NCBI GenBank assembly: GCA_964468725.1 | Contig: CAYXVU010000223.1 | Coordinates: forward strand, 1-10,012 | Length of the DNA stretch: 10,012 bases | DNA from: CAYXVU01 sp964468725 | Lineage (GTDB): Bacteria > Acidobacteriota > Blastocatellia > UBA7656 | Direction: 5' to 3' | Shown: positions 1-7,700 of the stretch, in pieces | How the letters are laid out: each line of letters begins with the position of its first letter | How positions within the stretch are numbered: the first letter of the stretch is position 1 | Position numbers and translations under genes: made by a program | The notes under the pieces: model-generated | What the model was told of the DNA's origin: nothing | What the model saw: only the letters and a program-made list of their open reading frames with translations | The model's database searches: none

Positions 1-143
1 TGGACAAAGGCCAGATTTTTTCAACTGTCCTGAGATAATCTCAGCCCACGACCTGTGAATGGTCTCGAAGGATTTATGAAGATCGCGATTTGATTTCATC
101 GCGACTCCATTATCACTGATGGCCGAGCCGTTAACTCATCTCA
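1..143. other. Intergenic edge region downstream of the DUF4126 gene
   Basis: No open reading frame with family resemblance was found here. The stretch contains a short near-perfect palindrome at 30-44, with arms CTGAGAT and ATCTCAG around a single central A. It also holds an imperfect inverted repeat around 76-100 (ATGAA-g-ATC pairing with GATTTCAT) that includes two copies of TCGCGA. Neither is followed by a T-run in the direction of the minus-strand gene, so neither is called a terminator. The 15-base palindrome could be an operator for a gene lying off the left edge, but this is speculation. Confidence 0.3.
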
Positions 144-728
144 TTATGTTTCGCATTTTGGTATAAGACCGCGCCGCAAAACGCCTATGATCTTCGGCAG
201 AATGATGATCGAAAAGGCCACAAAGCAGACGACAATGATAATTAAGATGATGGGAAAGTAGGCGGCGAGAAGGGTCGAGCCGACGGCTACAACATCTTCG
301 GTCAGGCTGGCCGCCAGATTGGTCACAGGCTCAGGGCTGGCGTTGATGGCCAGGCGGGTCGAAGCCTTTGTGCCGTGCGAACTGAAGGCCAACCCACCGC
401 CAAGCAGAAAGGCGATCACTTGCACACTGCGATCAAAATCGCCAAAAGCCGTCGCCGCCAACGCCGCCCCCGCCGGAACCCGCACAAAGGTGTGAACGGT
501 GTCCCATATGCTGTCCACATAGGGCACTTTGTCGGCAACGAATTCGATCACATAGAGGCCGAGCGCGATGGCAATGACCCACCAGTTCGTCAACGCCTCC
601 AATCCGCCGGGGAGCGGCAAGTGCGCGAACCGCCCGAGCAAGCCGAGCGTCGCCACTGTCGCATATAGATTGATCCCGCTCACCCACGACGCGCCCATCG
701 CTAAACCGAGTGTCGAGACGAAGTCCAT
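144..728 (-). CDS. DUF4126 family integral membrane protein
   Basis: This encodes a 194-residue hydrophobic protein of the DUF4126 family, whose biochemical role is unknown. Seen in sequence: an N-terminal SGINLYATV motif at about residues 17-25, a central segment with EFVADKVPYVDSIWDTVHTF followed by a small-residue-rich helix, a polar loop with SPEPVTN, and a very hydrophobic C-terminal helix (FPIILIIIVVCFVAF). These give roughly four to five membrane segments, as expected for the family. The reading frame stays open 76 codons further upstream, but that extension is polar and unlike a membrane protein. The internal ATG at 728 has a strong Shine-Dalgarno, so this start was chosen. The stop is TAA at 144-146. 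The gene diverges from the peptidase/transport operon and shows no functional link to it. Family assignment is confident; function is not known. Confidence 0.85.
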   Translation of the reverse strand: MDFVSTLGLAMGASWVSGINLYATVATLGLLGRFAHLPLPGGLEALTNWWVIAIALGLYVIEFVADKVPYVDSIWDTVHTFVRVPAGAALAATAFGDFDRSVQVIAFLLGGGLAFSSHGTKASTRLAINASPEPVTNLAASLTEDVVAVGSTLLAAYFPIILIIIVVCFVAFSIIILPKIIGVLRRGLIPKCET

Positions 729-954
729 TACTCCTCCTTGCCTATCGCCTTTGCCAGGTGCCGCTATTGTCGCATATCTATGGGAGAGGCGGTTACGATT
801 TTTTTTGCCTGTTATACATTCGGCGCGACTTTTAGTAGAATGATGCGTCTCCAAATCTTGGTCGTTGCGGTCGTCATCGGGCAACCATGCCAGCAGTCTC
901 ACAACCGCCGCAATGCCAGATGAATCCCGAATCCTGCTCGAACGGAGTCCGAAC
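729..954. other. Divergent intergenic region between DUF4126 and asparaginase genes
   Basis: These 226 bases separate two divergent genes and should hold promoters for both. On the minus strand TATAAC (811-816) is a plausible -10 box for the DUF4126 gene, but no good -35 sits at the right distance. A T-rich tract at 799-806 lies beside it. On the plus strand no convincing -35/-10 pair was found for the asparaginase gene. A GGAG about seven bases before the ATG at 955 serves as its ribosome binding site. The long open frames crossing this region on both strands are extensions or shadows, not genes. Confidence 0.4.
733..739 (-). promoter_or_regulatory. Strong Shine-Dalgarno that fixes the DUF4126 start
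   Basis: Read on the minus strand, the bases ahead of the ATG at 728 are AAGGAGG followed by AGTA. This is a near-consensus ribosome binding site (overlapping GGAGGAG is also possible) at short but workable spacing. It favours the 194-residue start over the longer upstream open frame that begins at 956. Confidence 0.8.
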
Positions 955-2079
955 ATGAAAAAGAAAATTACTCGCCGTTCCTTTGTCCAAAGCAGTGCGC
1001 TGATTTCGACGACCGCCGGACTCAGCCCCTACTTCCCGGTTTTTTCACAGCCGCAGGGCGCGCGTCCGCTCGTCGTCTCCAGTTCTAACGGGTTGCGCGC
1101 AACGGCCAAAGCGATGGAGATGATGCGCGCCGGAGCTGATACGCTCGAGGCCGTCGTTGCCGGAGTCAACATCGTCGAAGACGATCCCAAAGATATGAGC
1201 GTCGGCTACGGCGGCTTGCCCAATGAAGAAGGCGATGTCGAACTTGATGCCAGCGTCATGCATGGGCCGACGCGCAGAGCCGGAGCCGTCGCCTCTCTGC
1301 GTCACATCAAGAATCCTTCGAAGGTCGCCAAACTCGTCATGGAGCGCACCGATCATCTGTTGCTCGTCGGCGAAGGCGCATTGCGATTCGCGCTCGCGCA
1401 TGGCTTCAAAAAAGAAGACCTGCTCACTGATGAGTCGCGCGCCGTGTGGTTGCGCTGGAAAGAGTCGCACAGCAGCCGCGACGCTTGGGGGCCGGGGCTG
1501 GCCGCGCCCGATCCCGAAAAGACCAGCAAGCTGCTGGAGAAGGATCCCAAGGAGGCTGATTTTCTGGCGCTCGCTAACTGGATAGTCGCCCATCCGCCGA
1601 CCGGCACGATCAACTGTCTGGCGCTCAACGAACGAGGCGAGATTTCCGGCACGACGACGACCAGCGGATTGGCCTTCAAAATTCCCGGTCGCGTGGGGGA
1701 CTCCCCCTTGATTGGTTGCGGGCTATATGTGGACAACGACATTGGGGCAGCCGGTTCAACCGGGCGCGGCGAAGAGTGCATCAAGATCAATGCGGGGCAC
1801 ACCATCGTTGAGATGATGCGGCGAGGCATGTCGCCGACCGATGCTTGTTTGGAAGCGGTCAAACGCGTTGTCAGAAACTACAACAACGATATGAAGAAGT
1901 TGCGACAGATCAGTATCAACTTCTACGCCCTCAATAAAGACGGCGTCTACGGCGGGGCGACGCTGTGGGGCTACCGCGAAGGCCGCAACGGCACGCAGCG
2001 CAATCAATATGCGGTGCATGACGGACGCGAAAACAAATTGCACGATCTGGCTTATCTGTACGAATCGCCTGATAAATAG
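955..2079 (+). CDS. Tat-exported N4-(beta-N-acetylglucosaminyl)-L-asparaginase family hydrolase
   Basis: A 374-residue Ntn hydrolase of the plant-type asparaginase / aspartylglucosaminidase family (peptidase T2). Members cleave GlcNAc-asparagine linkages, isoaspartyl dipeptides or asparagine after self-cleavage ahead of a catalytic Thr. Seen: a twin-arginine signal (TRRSFVQ at residues 6-12, then a hydrophobic stretch to about 25), implying folded export. The nucleophile motif is TGTINCLAL, with cleavage expected between Gly217 and Thr218. Downstream, GTTTTSG (232-238), IPGRVGDSP (243-251) and GAAGSTGRGE (264-273) supply the oxyanion and substrate-binding elements, including Arg246 and Asp249. 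Length is normal for the family. The ATG at 955 was chosen because a GGAG precedes it and the Tat signal starts there; the frame is open 30 codons further upstream. The exact substrate (glyco-asparagine or isoaspartyl) cannot be told from sequence. It probably works with the following peptidase. Confidence 0.9.
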   Translation: MKKKITRRSFVQSSALISTTAGLSPYFPVFSQPQGARPLVVSSSNGLRATAKAMEMMRAGADTLEAVVAGVNIVEDDPKDMSVGYGGLPNEEGDVELDASVMHGPTRRAGAVASLRHIKNPSKVAKLVMERTDHLLLVGEGALRFALAHGFKKEDLLTDESRAVWLRWKESHSSRDAWGPGLAAPDPEKTSKLLEKDPKEADFLALANWIVAHPPTGTINCLALNERGEISGTTTTSGLAFKIPGRVGDSPLIGCGLYVDNDIGAAGSTGRGEECIKINAGHTIVEMMRRGMSPTDACLEAVKRVVRNYNNDMKKLRQISINFYALNKDGVYGGATLWGYREGRNGTQRNQYAVHDGRENKLHDLAYLYESPDK

Positions 2080-2225
2080 CTGACGAAGCGGGGCACGGAT
2101 GCGCGAGCGCCCATGGTGATTATGCGGCGCGCATCATCCGTGAGGCTCTGTTGCATCCGTGTTCATCCGCATTCTATCCGACTTCTCAATTCCATCACCC
2201 CATTGCAATGTGGAGAGTGCAAGCC
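2080..2225. other. Intergenic gap with repeated CATCCGTG words
   Basis: The 146 bases between the asparaginase and P1 peptidase genes carry CACGGATG at 2094-2101. Its reverse complement CATCCGTG occurs at 2135-2142 and 2154-2161, with a further partial copy CATCCG at 2164-2169. The first two can form an 8-bp stem that continues as a GC-rich stem with a small bulge. There is no T-run, so it is not a standard terminator. The two genes may still be cotranscribed, or the second may have its own promoter. A GGAGAG at 2212-2217 is the ribosome binding site for the next gene. Confidence 0.5.
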
Positions 2226-3422
2226 ATGAAAACCTGTCTTTGCAACCTTCTCTTACTGATTGTCCTGCTCACCTTGTTTGTGCAGATCACCCTCGCGCAA
2301 GGCAAGCCGCGCGCCCGCGACCTCGGCATTCCATTTGACGGTACGCCCGGCGGACTGAATGCCATCACCGATGTCAAAGGCGTCGAAGTCGGCCATAGTA
2401 CGATCATCTCCGGCGCAGGCAAGTTGCAAGTCGGCGTCGGCCCCGTGCGGACGGGCGTGACGGCCATCTTGCCACGCGTCAAAGACTCTTCGCGCTTGCC
2501 GGTATGCGCCGGTTGGTTTTCGCTCACCGGCAACGGCGTGATGACCGGCACGACTTGGGTCGAAGAGTCCGGTTTTATGGAAGGGCCGGTGATGATTACC
2601 AACACTCACAGTGTCGGCATCGTGCGCGATGCCGCGATTGCCTGGCGCGTTAAACAGGGCGGCGCGGACGCGACCGGCTATTGGTGGTCGCTGCCCGTCG
2701 TCGCCGAAACCTATGATGGCTACCTCAACGACATCAACGGCTTTCATGTGAAGGAGAAGCACGTCTTCGAAGCGCTCACCAATGCGCGCGGCGGCGCGGT
2801 CGCAGAAGGCAACGTCGGCGGCGGAACGGGCATGATCTGCTACGAGTTCAAAGGCGGCATCGGCACAGCATCGAGGAGGTTGAACGAGTCAGCCGGTGGC
2901 TACACGGTCGGAGTGTTAGTACAAGCCAACTTCGGACGGCGCAGCCAACTGCTGGTTGCCGGTGCGCCGGTCGGCAAAGAGATTTCGGACAACACCTTGT
3001 CATCGAATCAGAGCAGTTATCTGACCGGCGATGTCGGTTCGATCATCATCGTCGTTGCTACCGACGCGCCACTGATCGCGCATCAACTCAAACGTCTGGC
3101 GCGACGGGCGGCACTCGGACTGGCGCGCACCGGCACGTCGTCGGGCAATGGGTCAGGCGACATCTTCATCGCTTTTTCAACCGCTAATCCGGAGGCCGCC
3201 AAGACGGAAGGCATCGTGCAACTTTCGATGCTGCCCAACGACCGAATGAATCCGCTGTTCGAAGCGACCGTGCAAGCAACCGAAGAGGCAATCATCAATG
3301 CGCTGATTGCCGCTGAGACCATGACCGGCATTGACGATCACAAAGTCATCGCGATTCCTCATGACCGATTGCGGGAAGTCTTGCGAAAATATAACCGGCT
3401 CGCGGAGGTGAAAAAGCAATGA
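2226..3422 (+). CDS. Exported P1 (S58, DmpA/BapA-type) aminopeptidase
   Basis: A 398-residue member of the DmpA / beta-peptidyl aminopeptidase family (MEROPS S58). These enzymes self-cleave to expose an N-terminal Ser and remove D-residues, beta-amino acids or N-terminal L-residues from short peptides. Seen: a Sec signal peptide (hydrophobic residues 7-23, TLA with likely cleavage near residue 24), the family opening RARDLGIPFDGTPGG (29-43), VGHSTI (55-60), TNTHSVG (125-131), GGAVAEGNVGGGTGM (189-203) and the nucleophile motif GNGSGDIFIAFSTAN. Autocleavage is expected between Gly309 and Ser310. Length fits the family plus a signal peptide. The ATG at 2226 has GGAGAG eight bases upstream; the frame extends 25 codons further without a ribosome site. 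The stop codon overlaps the start of the lipoprotein gene (ATGA), which indicates translational coupling. D- versus beta-peptide preference is not decidable here. Confidence 0.92.
   Translation: MKTCLCNLLLLIVLLTLFVQITLAQGKPRARDLGIPFDGTPGGLNAITDVKGVEVGHSTIISGAGKLQVGVGPVRTGVTAILPRVKDSSRLPVCAGWFSLTGNGVMTGTTWVEESGFMEGPVMITNTHSVGIVRDAAIAWRVKQGGADATGYWWSLPVVAETYDGYLNDINGFHVKEKHVFEALTNARGGAVAEGNVGGGTGMICYEFKGGIGTASRRLNESAGGYTVGVLVQANFGRRSQLLVAGAPVGKEISDNTLSSNQSSYLTGDVGSIIIVVATDAPLIAHQLKRLARRAALGLARTGTSSGNGSGDIFIAFSTANPEAAKTEGIVQLSMLPNDRMNPLFEATVQATEEAIINALIAAETMTGIDDHKVIAIPHDRLREVLRKYNRLAEVKKQ
3404..3422 (+). promoter_or_regulatory. Coupled RBS and ATGA stop/start overlap
   Basis: GGAGGTG at 3404-3410 lies inside the end of the P1 peptidase gene, eight bases before the ATG at 3419. 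That ATG shares bases with the TGA stop of the peptidase gene at 3420-3422. Strong ribosome site plus one-base-offset overlap shows that the peptidase and lipoprotein genes are translated from the same message. Confidence 0.85.
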
Positions 3423-4429
3423 AAGAAAGACTGGTTCTGGTATTGATTCTGGCGCTCGCCCTGATGCTTCCGGCCTGTGGCGCAGCCGGTGCGCGCGAGG
3501 AGGCGGGCGGCAAACTGCGCGTCGGCATCGTCTTTGACATTGGCGGCAAAGATGACAAGTCGTTCAACGCCGCCGCCTGGGACGGCGTCAAACGCGCCGC
3601 CGAAGAGTTCTCGCTCCACTTGCGCGATGTAGAACCGGGCGACCCCACGTCGCTCGAACCGAGCATGCGGGCTTTTGCCGAACGCGGCTACGATCTGATT
3701 ATCGGCGTCGGTTTTGCGCAAGCGCCGATCATGGAACGCGTGGCGCGCGATTATCCGAATTTGAAGTTCGCCATCGTTGACGGAGTGATTGATTATCCCA
3801 ACGTCGCCTCGCTGCTTTTCAAAGAACACGAAGGCTCGTTTCTGGTCGGCATGATTGCGGGCAAAACTTCGAAGACGGGCAAAGTCGGATTCGTCGGCGG
3901 TATGGATATTCCGCTCATTCATCGCTTTGCCACAGGCTACGCCGAAGGCGCGAAATACGTGAACCCGAAGATCGAAGTCTATGAAAACTACGTTGGCGTT
4001 ACCGACGGCGCATGGAACAATCCTGGCAAGGCGAAAGAGTTGGCGACGGCGCAGATCGAGCGCGGCGCAGATGTGCTCTTTCAAGCGGCAGGCAATTCCG
4101 GGCTTGGCGTATTCGATGCGGCGGAAGAGACTAACAAGTTGGCGATTGGCGTTGATGCCAATCAAAATTGGGTGAAGCCGGGTTTCATTCTCACCAGCAT
4201 GATCAAGCGCGTAGATGTGGCCGTCTATAACACGGTGAAAGAGACGCTTGAAGGCAAATTCAAAGGCGGCATGCATCTGTTCGGACTCGACAACGACGGG
4301 GTCGGCTACGCGATGGACGAATACAATCAGCCCTTGATTCCGCAATCAGTGTTAGACGAAGTCGAACGCGCTAAAAAAGAGATCATCAACGGGCACATCA
4401 AAGTCACCGACGCCATGGCCGTGAAGTGA
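3419..4429 (+). CDS. BMP/PnrA-family substrate-binding lipoprotein of an ABC transporter
   Basis: A 336-residue periplasmic-binding protein of the BMP family (PnrA/TmpC/BmpA), whose characterised members bind purine nucleosides for ABC uptake. Seen: a lipoprotein signal peptide with lipobox LPAC (Cys20 as lipid anchor), then LRVGIVFDIGGKDDKSFN (33-50), where the DKSFN signature contacts ligand in the family. DLIIGVGF, VGFVGGMD, QAAGNSGLGVF and AIGVDANQNW follow as the usual strands and hinges. Length is typical. Translation is coupled to the preceding peptidase gene. Usually an ATPase and two permease genes follow; here the gene is immediately followed by a broken helicase fragment, so no transporter partner is present in the window. 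The ligand may be nucleoside by family precedent. The operon context with two exported hydrolases raises the alternative of a peptide or amino-acid-derived ligand, which is inference. Confidence 0.9.
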   Translation: MKERLVLVLILALALMLPACGAAGAREEAGGKLRVGIVFDIGGKDDKSFNAAAWDGVKRAAEEFSLHLRDVEPGDPTSLEPSMRAFAERGYDLIIGVGFAQAPIMERVARDYPNLKFAIVDGVIDYPNVASLLFKEHEGSFLVGMIAGKTSKTGKVGFVGGMDIPLIHRFATGYAEGAKYVNPKIEVYENYVGVTDGAWNNPGKAKELATAQIERGADVLFQAAGNSGLGVFDAAEETNKLAIGVDANQNWVKPGFILTSMIKRVDVAVYNTVKETLEGKFKGGMHLFGLDNDGVGYAMDEYNQPLIPQSVLDEVERAKKEIINGHIKVTDAMAVK

Positions 4430-4447
4430 ATCTCCGGGCACAAATAC

Positions 4448-4720
4448 TTGTTAGACGGCAATCGCCTGTCGGCAGCAGGTGCGGTGGAGCCAGCAAGACT
4501 CTCGTTACACAATTTCGCATGCCTGGTTATTCACGGGTTACTGGCGGACGAAGTCGGCCTTGGTAAAACGATTGAGGCGGGGCTCGTCATTTCTCAAAGA
4601 TGGGCCGAGCGCAAGCGACGGATCTTCGTTATTACGCCATTAAACCTTCGTAAACAATGGCATCGGGAATTAACCGAGAAATTCTTTTTACCTTGCATAA
4701 TCAATGAAGAAACTTGCTGA
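4448..4720 (+). pseudogene. 5' remnant of a SNF2-family helicase (motifs I and Ia only)
   Basis: This 90-codon open frame (first codon TTG at 4448; the frame is open back to the lipoprotein stop) carries the start of a SNF2-type helicase ATPase core. LLADEVGLGKTIEAG at residues 31-45 is motif I (Walker A), and VITPLNLRKQWHRELTEKFF at 61-80 is the motif Ia region. The ~30 residues before it do not resemble the usual upstream part of such enzymes. The frame stops right after FLPCIINEETC, so motifs II-VI are missing, whereas intact relatives are roughly a thousand residues long. There is no ribosome binding site. Immediately after, in the next frame, the sequence matches the far C-terminal tail of this helicase type. 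I therefore read it as an internal deletion remnant with a frame shift at about 4700-4712. Not expected to be functional. Confidence 0.75.
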
Positions 4721-7700
4721 CTGGGCGGATGACCAGATTGCCGCTTCAGAAAAGGCGCTCAAGGATGGCACAAGTCGCGGATGCGACTTGTGCCATGAAG
4801 CCAGCAAGGCCACAGGCCTTGCCGAGCAGGCGCGTTTGCAGGAGGAGATCAGCAATCATGAGCGCCGTCACCCGCTCTACTCTCAATATCTAGCCCTGCT
4901 CTTTACAGAGATTTATCTGGACGGCTATTTCTGCGATGCAAATAGCCTGCTCGCTTCAATGAATGAGTTTCTGCTGTCCGTCGCAAATAGCGATGAAGCC
5001 CCGGCGCAGCGTGGTCGCCAGCGACGAAAGGCGGCAGCCTCGCCGGAAATCGAGCCGTTCACGAAAGACGATTTGAACAAGCTTGCTTTCTGGATGGCAA
5101 CAGGAAGCGGCAAAACCTTGCTGATGCATTGCCACATTAGGCAGTACCTACACTATCTGGGTAAAGCCGGACGGCGGCAGGAATTGAATGGCATCATTCT
5201 GCTGACGCCCAACGAAGGGCTATCTCGTCAGCACTTGGATGAGTTCGAGTTGTCGGGCATCGAAGCGCAGTTGTATGACAAGAATGGGGCGACGCTTTTT
5301 ACAGGGCGCGGCGTGGACATCATTGATATACACAAGCTGCGAGAGACCTCTGGCGAGAAGACCGTCGCTGTGGACACCTTTGAGGGTAACAATCTGGTTC
5401 TGGTTGATGAAGGCCATCGCGGATCGGGCGGCGAAGAATGGATGGATAAGCGGGCGCGACTGTGCGCCAACGGCTTCTCGTTTGAATACTCTGCGACGTT
5501 CGGGCAGGCGATCAAAGCGGCGACAGGAGCGAAGCAAAAGGCGTTACTACAAACCTATGCCAAGAGCATCCTATTAGATTACTCGTACAAGTATTTTTAC
5601 AACGACGGCTATGGCAAGGACTTCAACATTATGAACCTTGCCGATGAACGCGAAGAGGAGACAAGGCCGTTATATCTGACGGCGTGTATGCTCGCCTTCT
5701 ATCAACAATGCCGGCGCTTTGCCGATGGCGGCAACGGTTTGAAACCGTATCTTCTCGAATCGCCCTTGATGATCTTTGTCGGCGGTTCGGTGACCGGGCA
5801 GCGGCAATCGCAGGAAGATACCGACCTTGTATTGATACTGAAATTCCTCGCGGGATTTATCAGCAACCGGGCAGAAAGCGAGCTTCGGCTTGCAAAACTG
5901 CTGGCGCGAAAAGACGGACTCGTAGCAGGTGGGCAGCGCGTATTTGACCGCTTTTTCCCTTACGTTGAAAGCAAGTGGAAACCGGAACAAGCCAAAGAGT
6001 TGTTCAATGACATTCTGAGATATGTTTTCAACGCGCCGGGCGGTGGGCAGTTGCACATCGTGCGATTGCAGGGGAGCGAGGGTGAAATCGGTCTGCGCGT
6101 CAGTGATAACGCCTGGTTCGGTGTTGTGAATGTCGGAGACGCGAAAAAGCTGTGCGACCTTTGCGCGGAACGCCGGACATCGGACGACCATTATATTGTA
6201 GAAGACATGGCATTCTCAGGCTCACTCTTTGCGGACATCAAGCGCGAAGACAGCACAATTCGATTGCTGGCCGGGGCGAAGAAATTCACCGAAGGCTGGA
6301 GTTCATGGCGCGTGTCGGCAATGGGGTTGATGAACGTCGGCAAGAAGGAAGGCAGCGAGATCATCCAGCTTTTCGGACGAGGCGTACGGCTTAAGGGGTA
6401 TCGATTCAAGCTGAAGCGAACAAGCGCACTGGACGCGCTCGATTTCGAGAATGAGGAACAGCGGAAACATCCGGATTATATCCAGTTGCTTGAAACATTG
6501 AACATCTTCGGCATCCGCAGCGATTACATGAAAGAGTTCGAGGAATACCTCGAAGAGGAAGGCGTCGGTGAAAGCGAGCGCCGCGAGATCATCTTCTTGC
6601 CTACGGTTAAGCTGCCGGAATTTGAACAGGGAAAACTGCAACTGAGCGTCATACGCCCGAAGGCAGAGATGCCGGATTTCAAAAAGACTCTGCGGCTGAG
6701 ACTCGCAAGCCTGGAGGGACAACTGAGCACAAAGGTAGTAGCGGACTGGTACCCTCGCTTGCAGAAACAATCTTCGGTCGTCAGCAGAGGCAATGCGGCT
6801 GCCGCTCCATTGAACATCGAGCCGCTTCGGCAGGAACATCTTGCCTTCCTGAAATGGGACGCTCTCTGGTTTGATCTGGAACGCCACAAGCGAGACAAAG
6901 CGTATTACAACGTCTTCTTTTCACCGGATGATTTGAGAAGGCTTTTGGCCGAAAGGTGGTGGTATGAGCTTTTCATTCCGCCGGGTTATCTGGAGTTCCG
7001 TTTTGACCGATTGCTGCTCTGGCAGGAGATTGCGACTTACCTGCTCAAAGGCTATTTGGATCGCTTTTACCAGTTCAAGAAAAAAGAACACGAAGGGCCT
7101 TTTTTAGAATACCAGTCGCTACGCCCGGATGATGATCTGGTGCTGAAGGAATACCAGTTTCTGGTAAAGAAATCGGAGACGCAGCTGATCGCGCGGCTGC
7201 GTGAACTGGGTGAGAGGTTCGAACGTGGGGAGTTCGAGGGATTCAGTTTCGAGAAACTGGAGATCTTTCAGGCCGATCATCACCTTTACAAGCCTTTGAT
7301 CTATCTGAGTCGCAGCGGCGGAAAGGAAGCATTGCTTAAAGTAGCGCCGACACATCTGAACGAAGGCGAAAAACTGTTTGTGGATGACCTGGAAAAATTC
7401 TGCAAGGTAGAAGTGAATGGGACACTAGAGGGCGTTGAGCTGTACCTGCTGCGTAACCATAGCTCCGACAAAGCCATCAGTTTCTTTACGGAAACCGGCT
7501 TCCGCCCTGATTTCATCTTGTGGCTGCTCAATCGCAAGCGACAGACGATTGCCTTCATTGACCCGAAGGGGCTGCGCAATTTCACGGACACGTTCAATAA
7601 CCCGAAGGTTCAACTCGCCCGCAAAATTAAACAGCTTGAGAAAGACCTCGAACGCGACGATATTCGACTGGAGTCGTATTTAATCAGCCAAACATTTCGC

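Larger units (their letters stand above)
4704..4865 (+). other. Remnant of SNF2 helicase C-terminal tail, now the N-terminus of the Res-like helicase
   Basis: Residues 1 to about 54 of the following ORF (MKKLADWADDQ, AASEKALKD, GLAEQARLQEEI, ERR) look like the charged, coiled-coil tail that ends SNF2-type helicases in restriction/defence clusters. Those tails typically carry a KLxxWADDQ-like start and an LEEQxxxQxxI heptad stretch; this is from memory of the family, not an alignment. The resemblance ends near residue 55, where HPLYSQYLALLFTEIYLDGYF begins the conserved part of the type III Res-like helicase. The middle of the remnant is occupied by two perfect hairpins. The right boundary is approximate. 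Confidence 0.5.

Noticed and set aside
729..956. N-terminal extension of the DUF4126 gene to an ATG at 956
   Set aside because: The extra 76 residues are polar and non-conserved, while the ATG at 728 has a near-consensus Shine-Dalgarno and begins a typical family N-terminus.
2094..2142. Rho-independent terminator after the asparaginase gene
   Set aside because: A stem can be drawn, but the loop is long, the stem is bulged and no T-run follows.
3359..4345. Long minus-strand open frame (328 codons) opposite the BMP lipoprotein gene
   Set aside because: It is the antisense shadow of a clear, family-matching plus-strand gene; its translation is Arg/His/Ala-rich with no recognisable motif.
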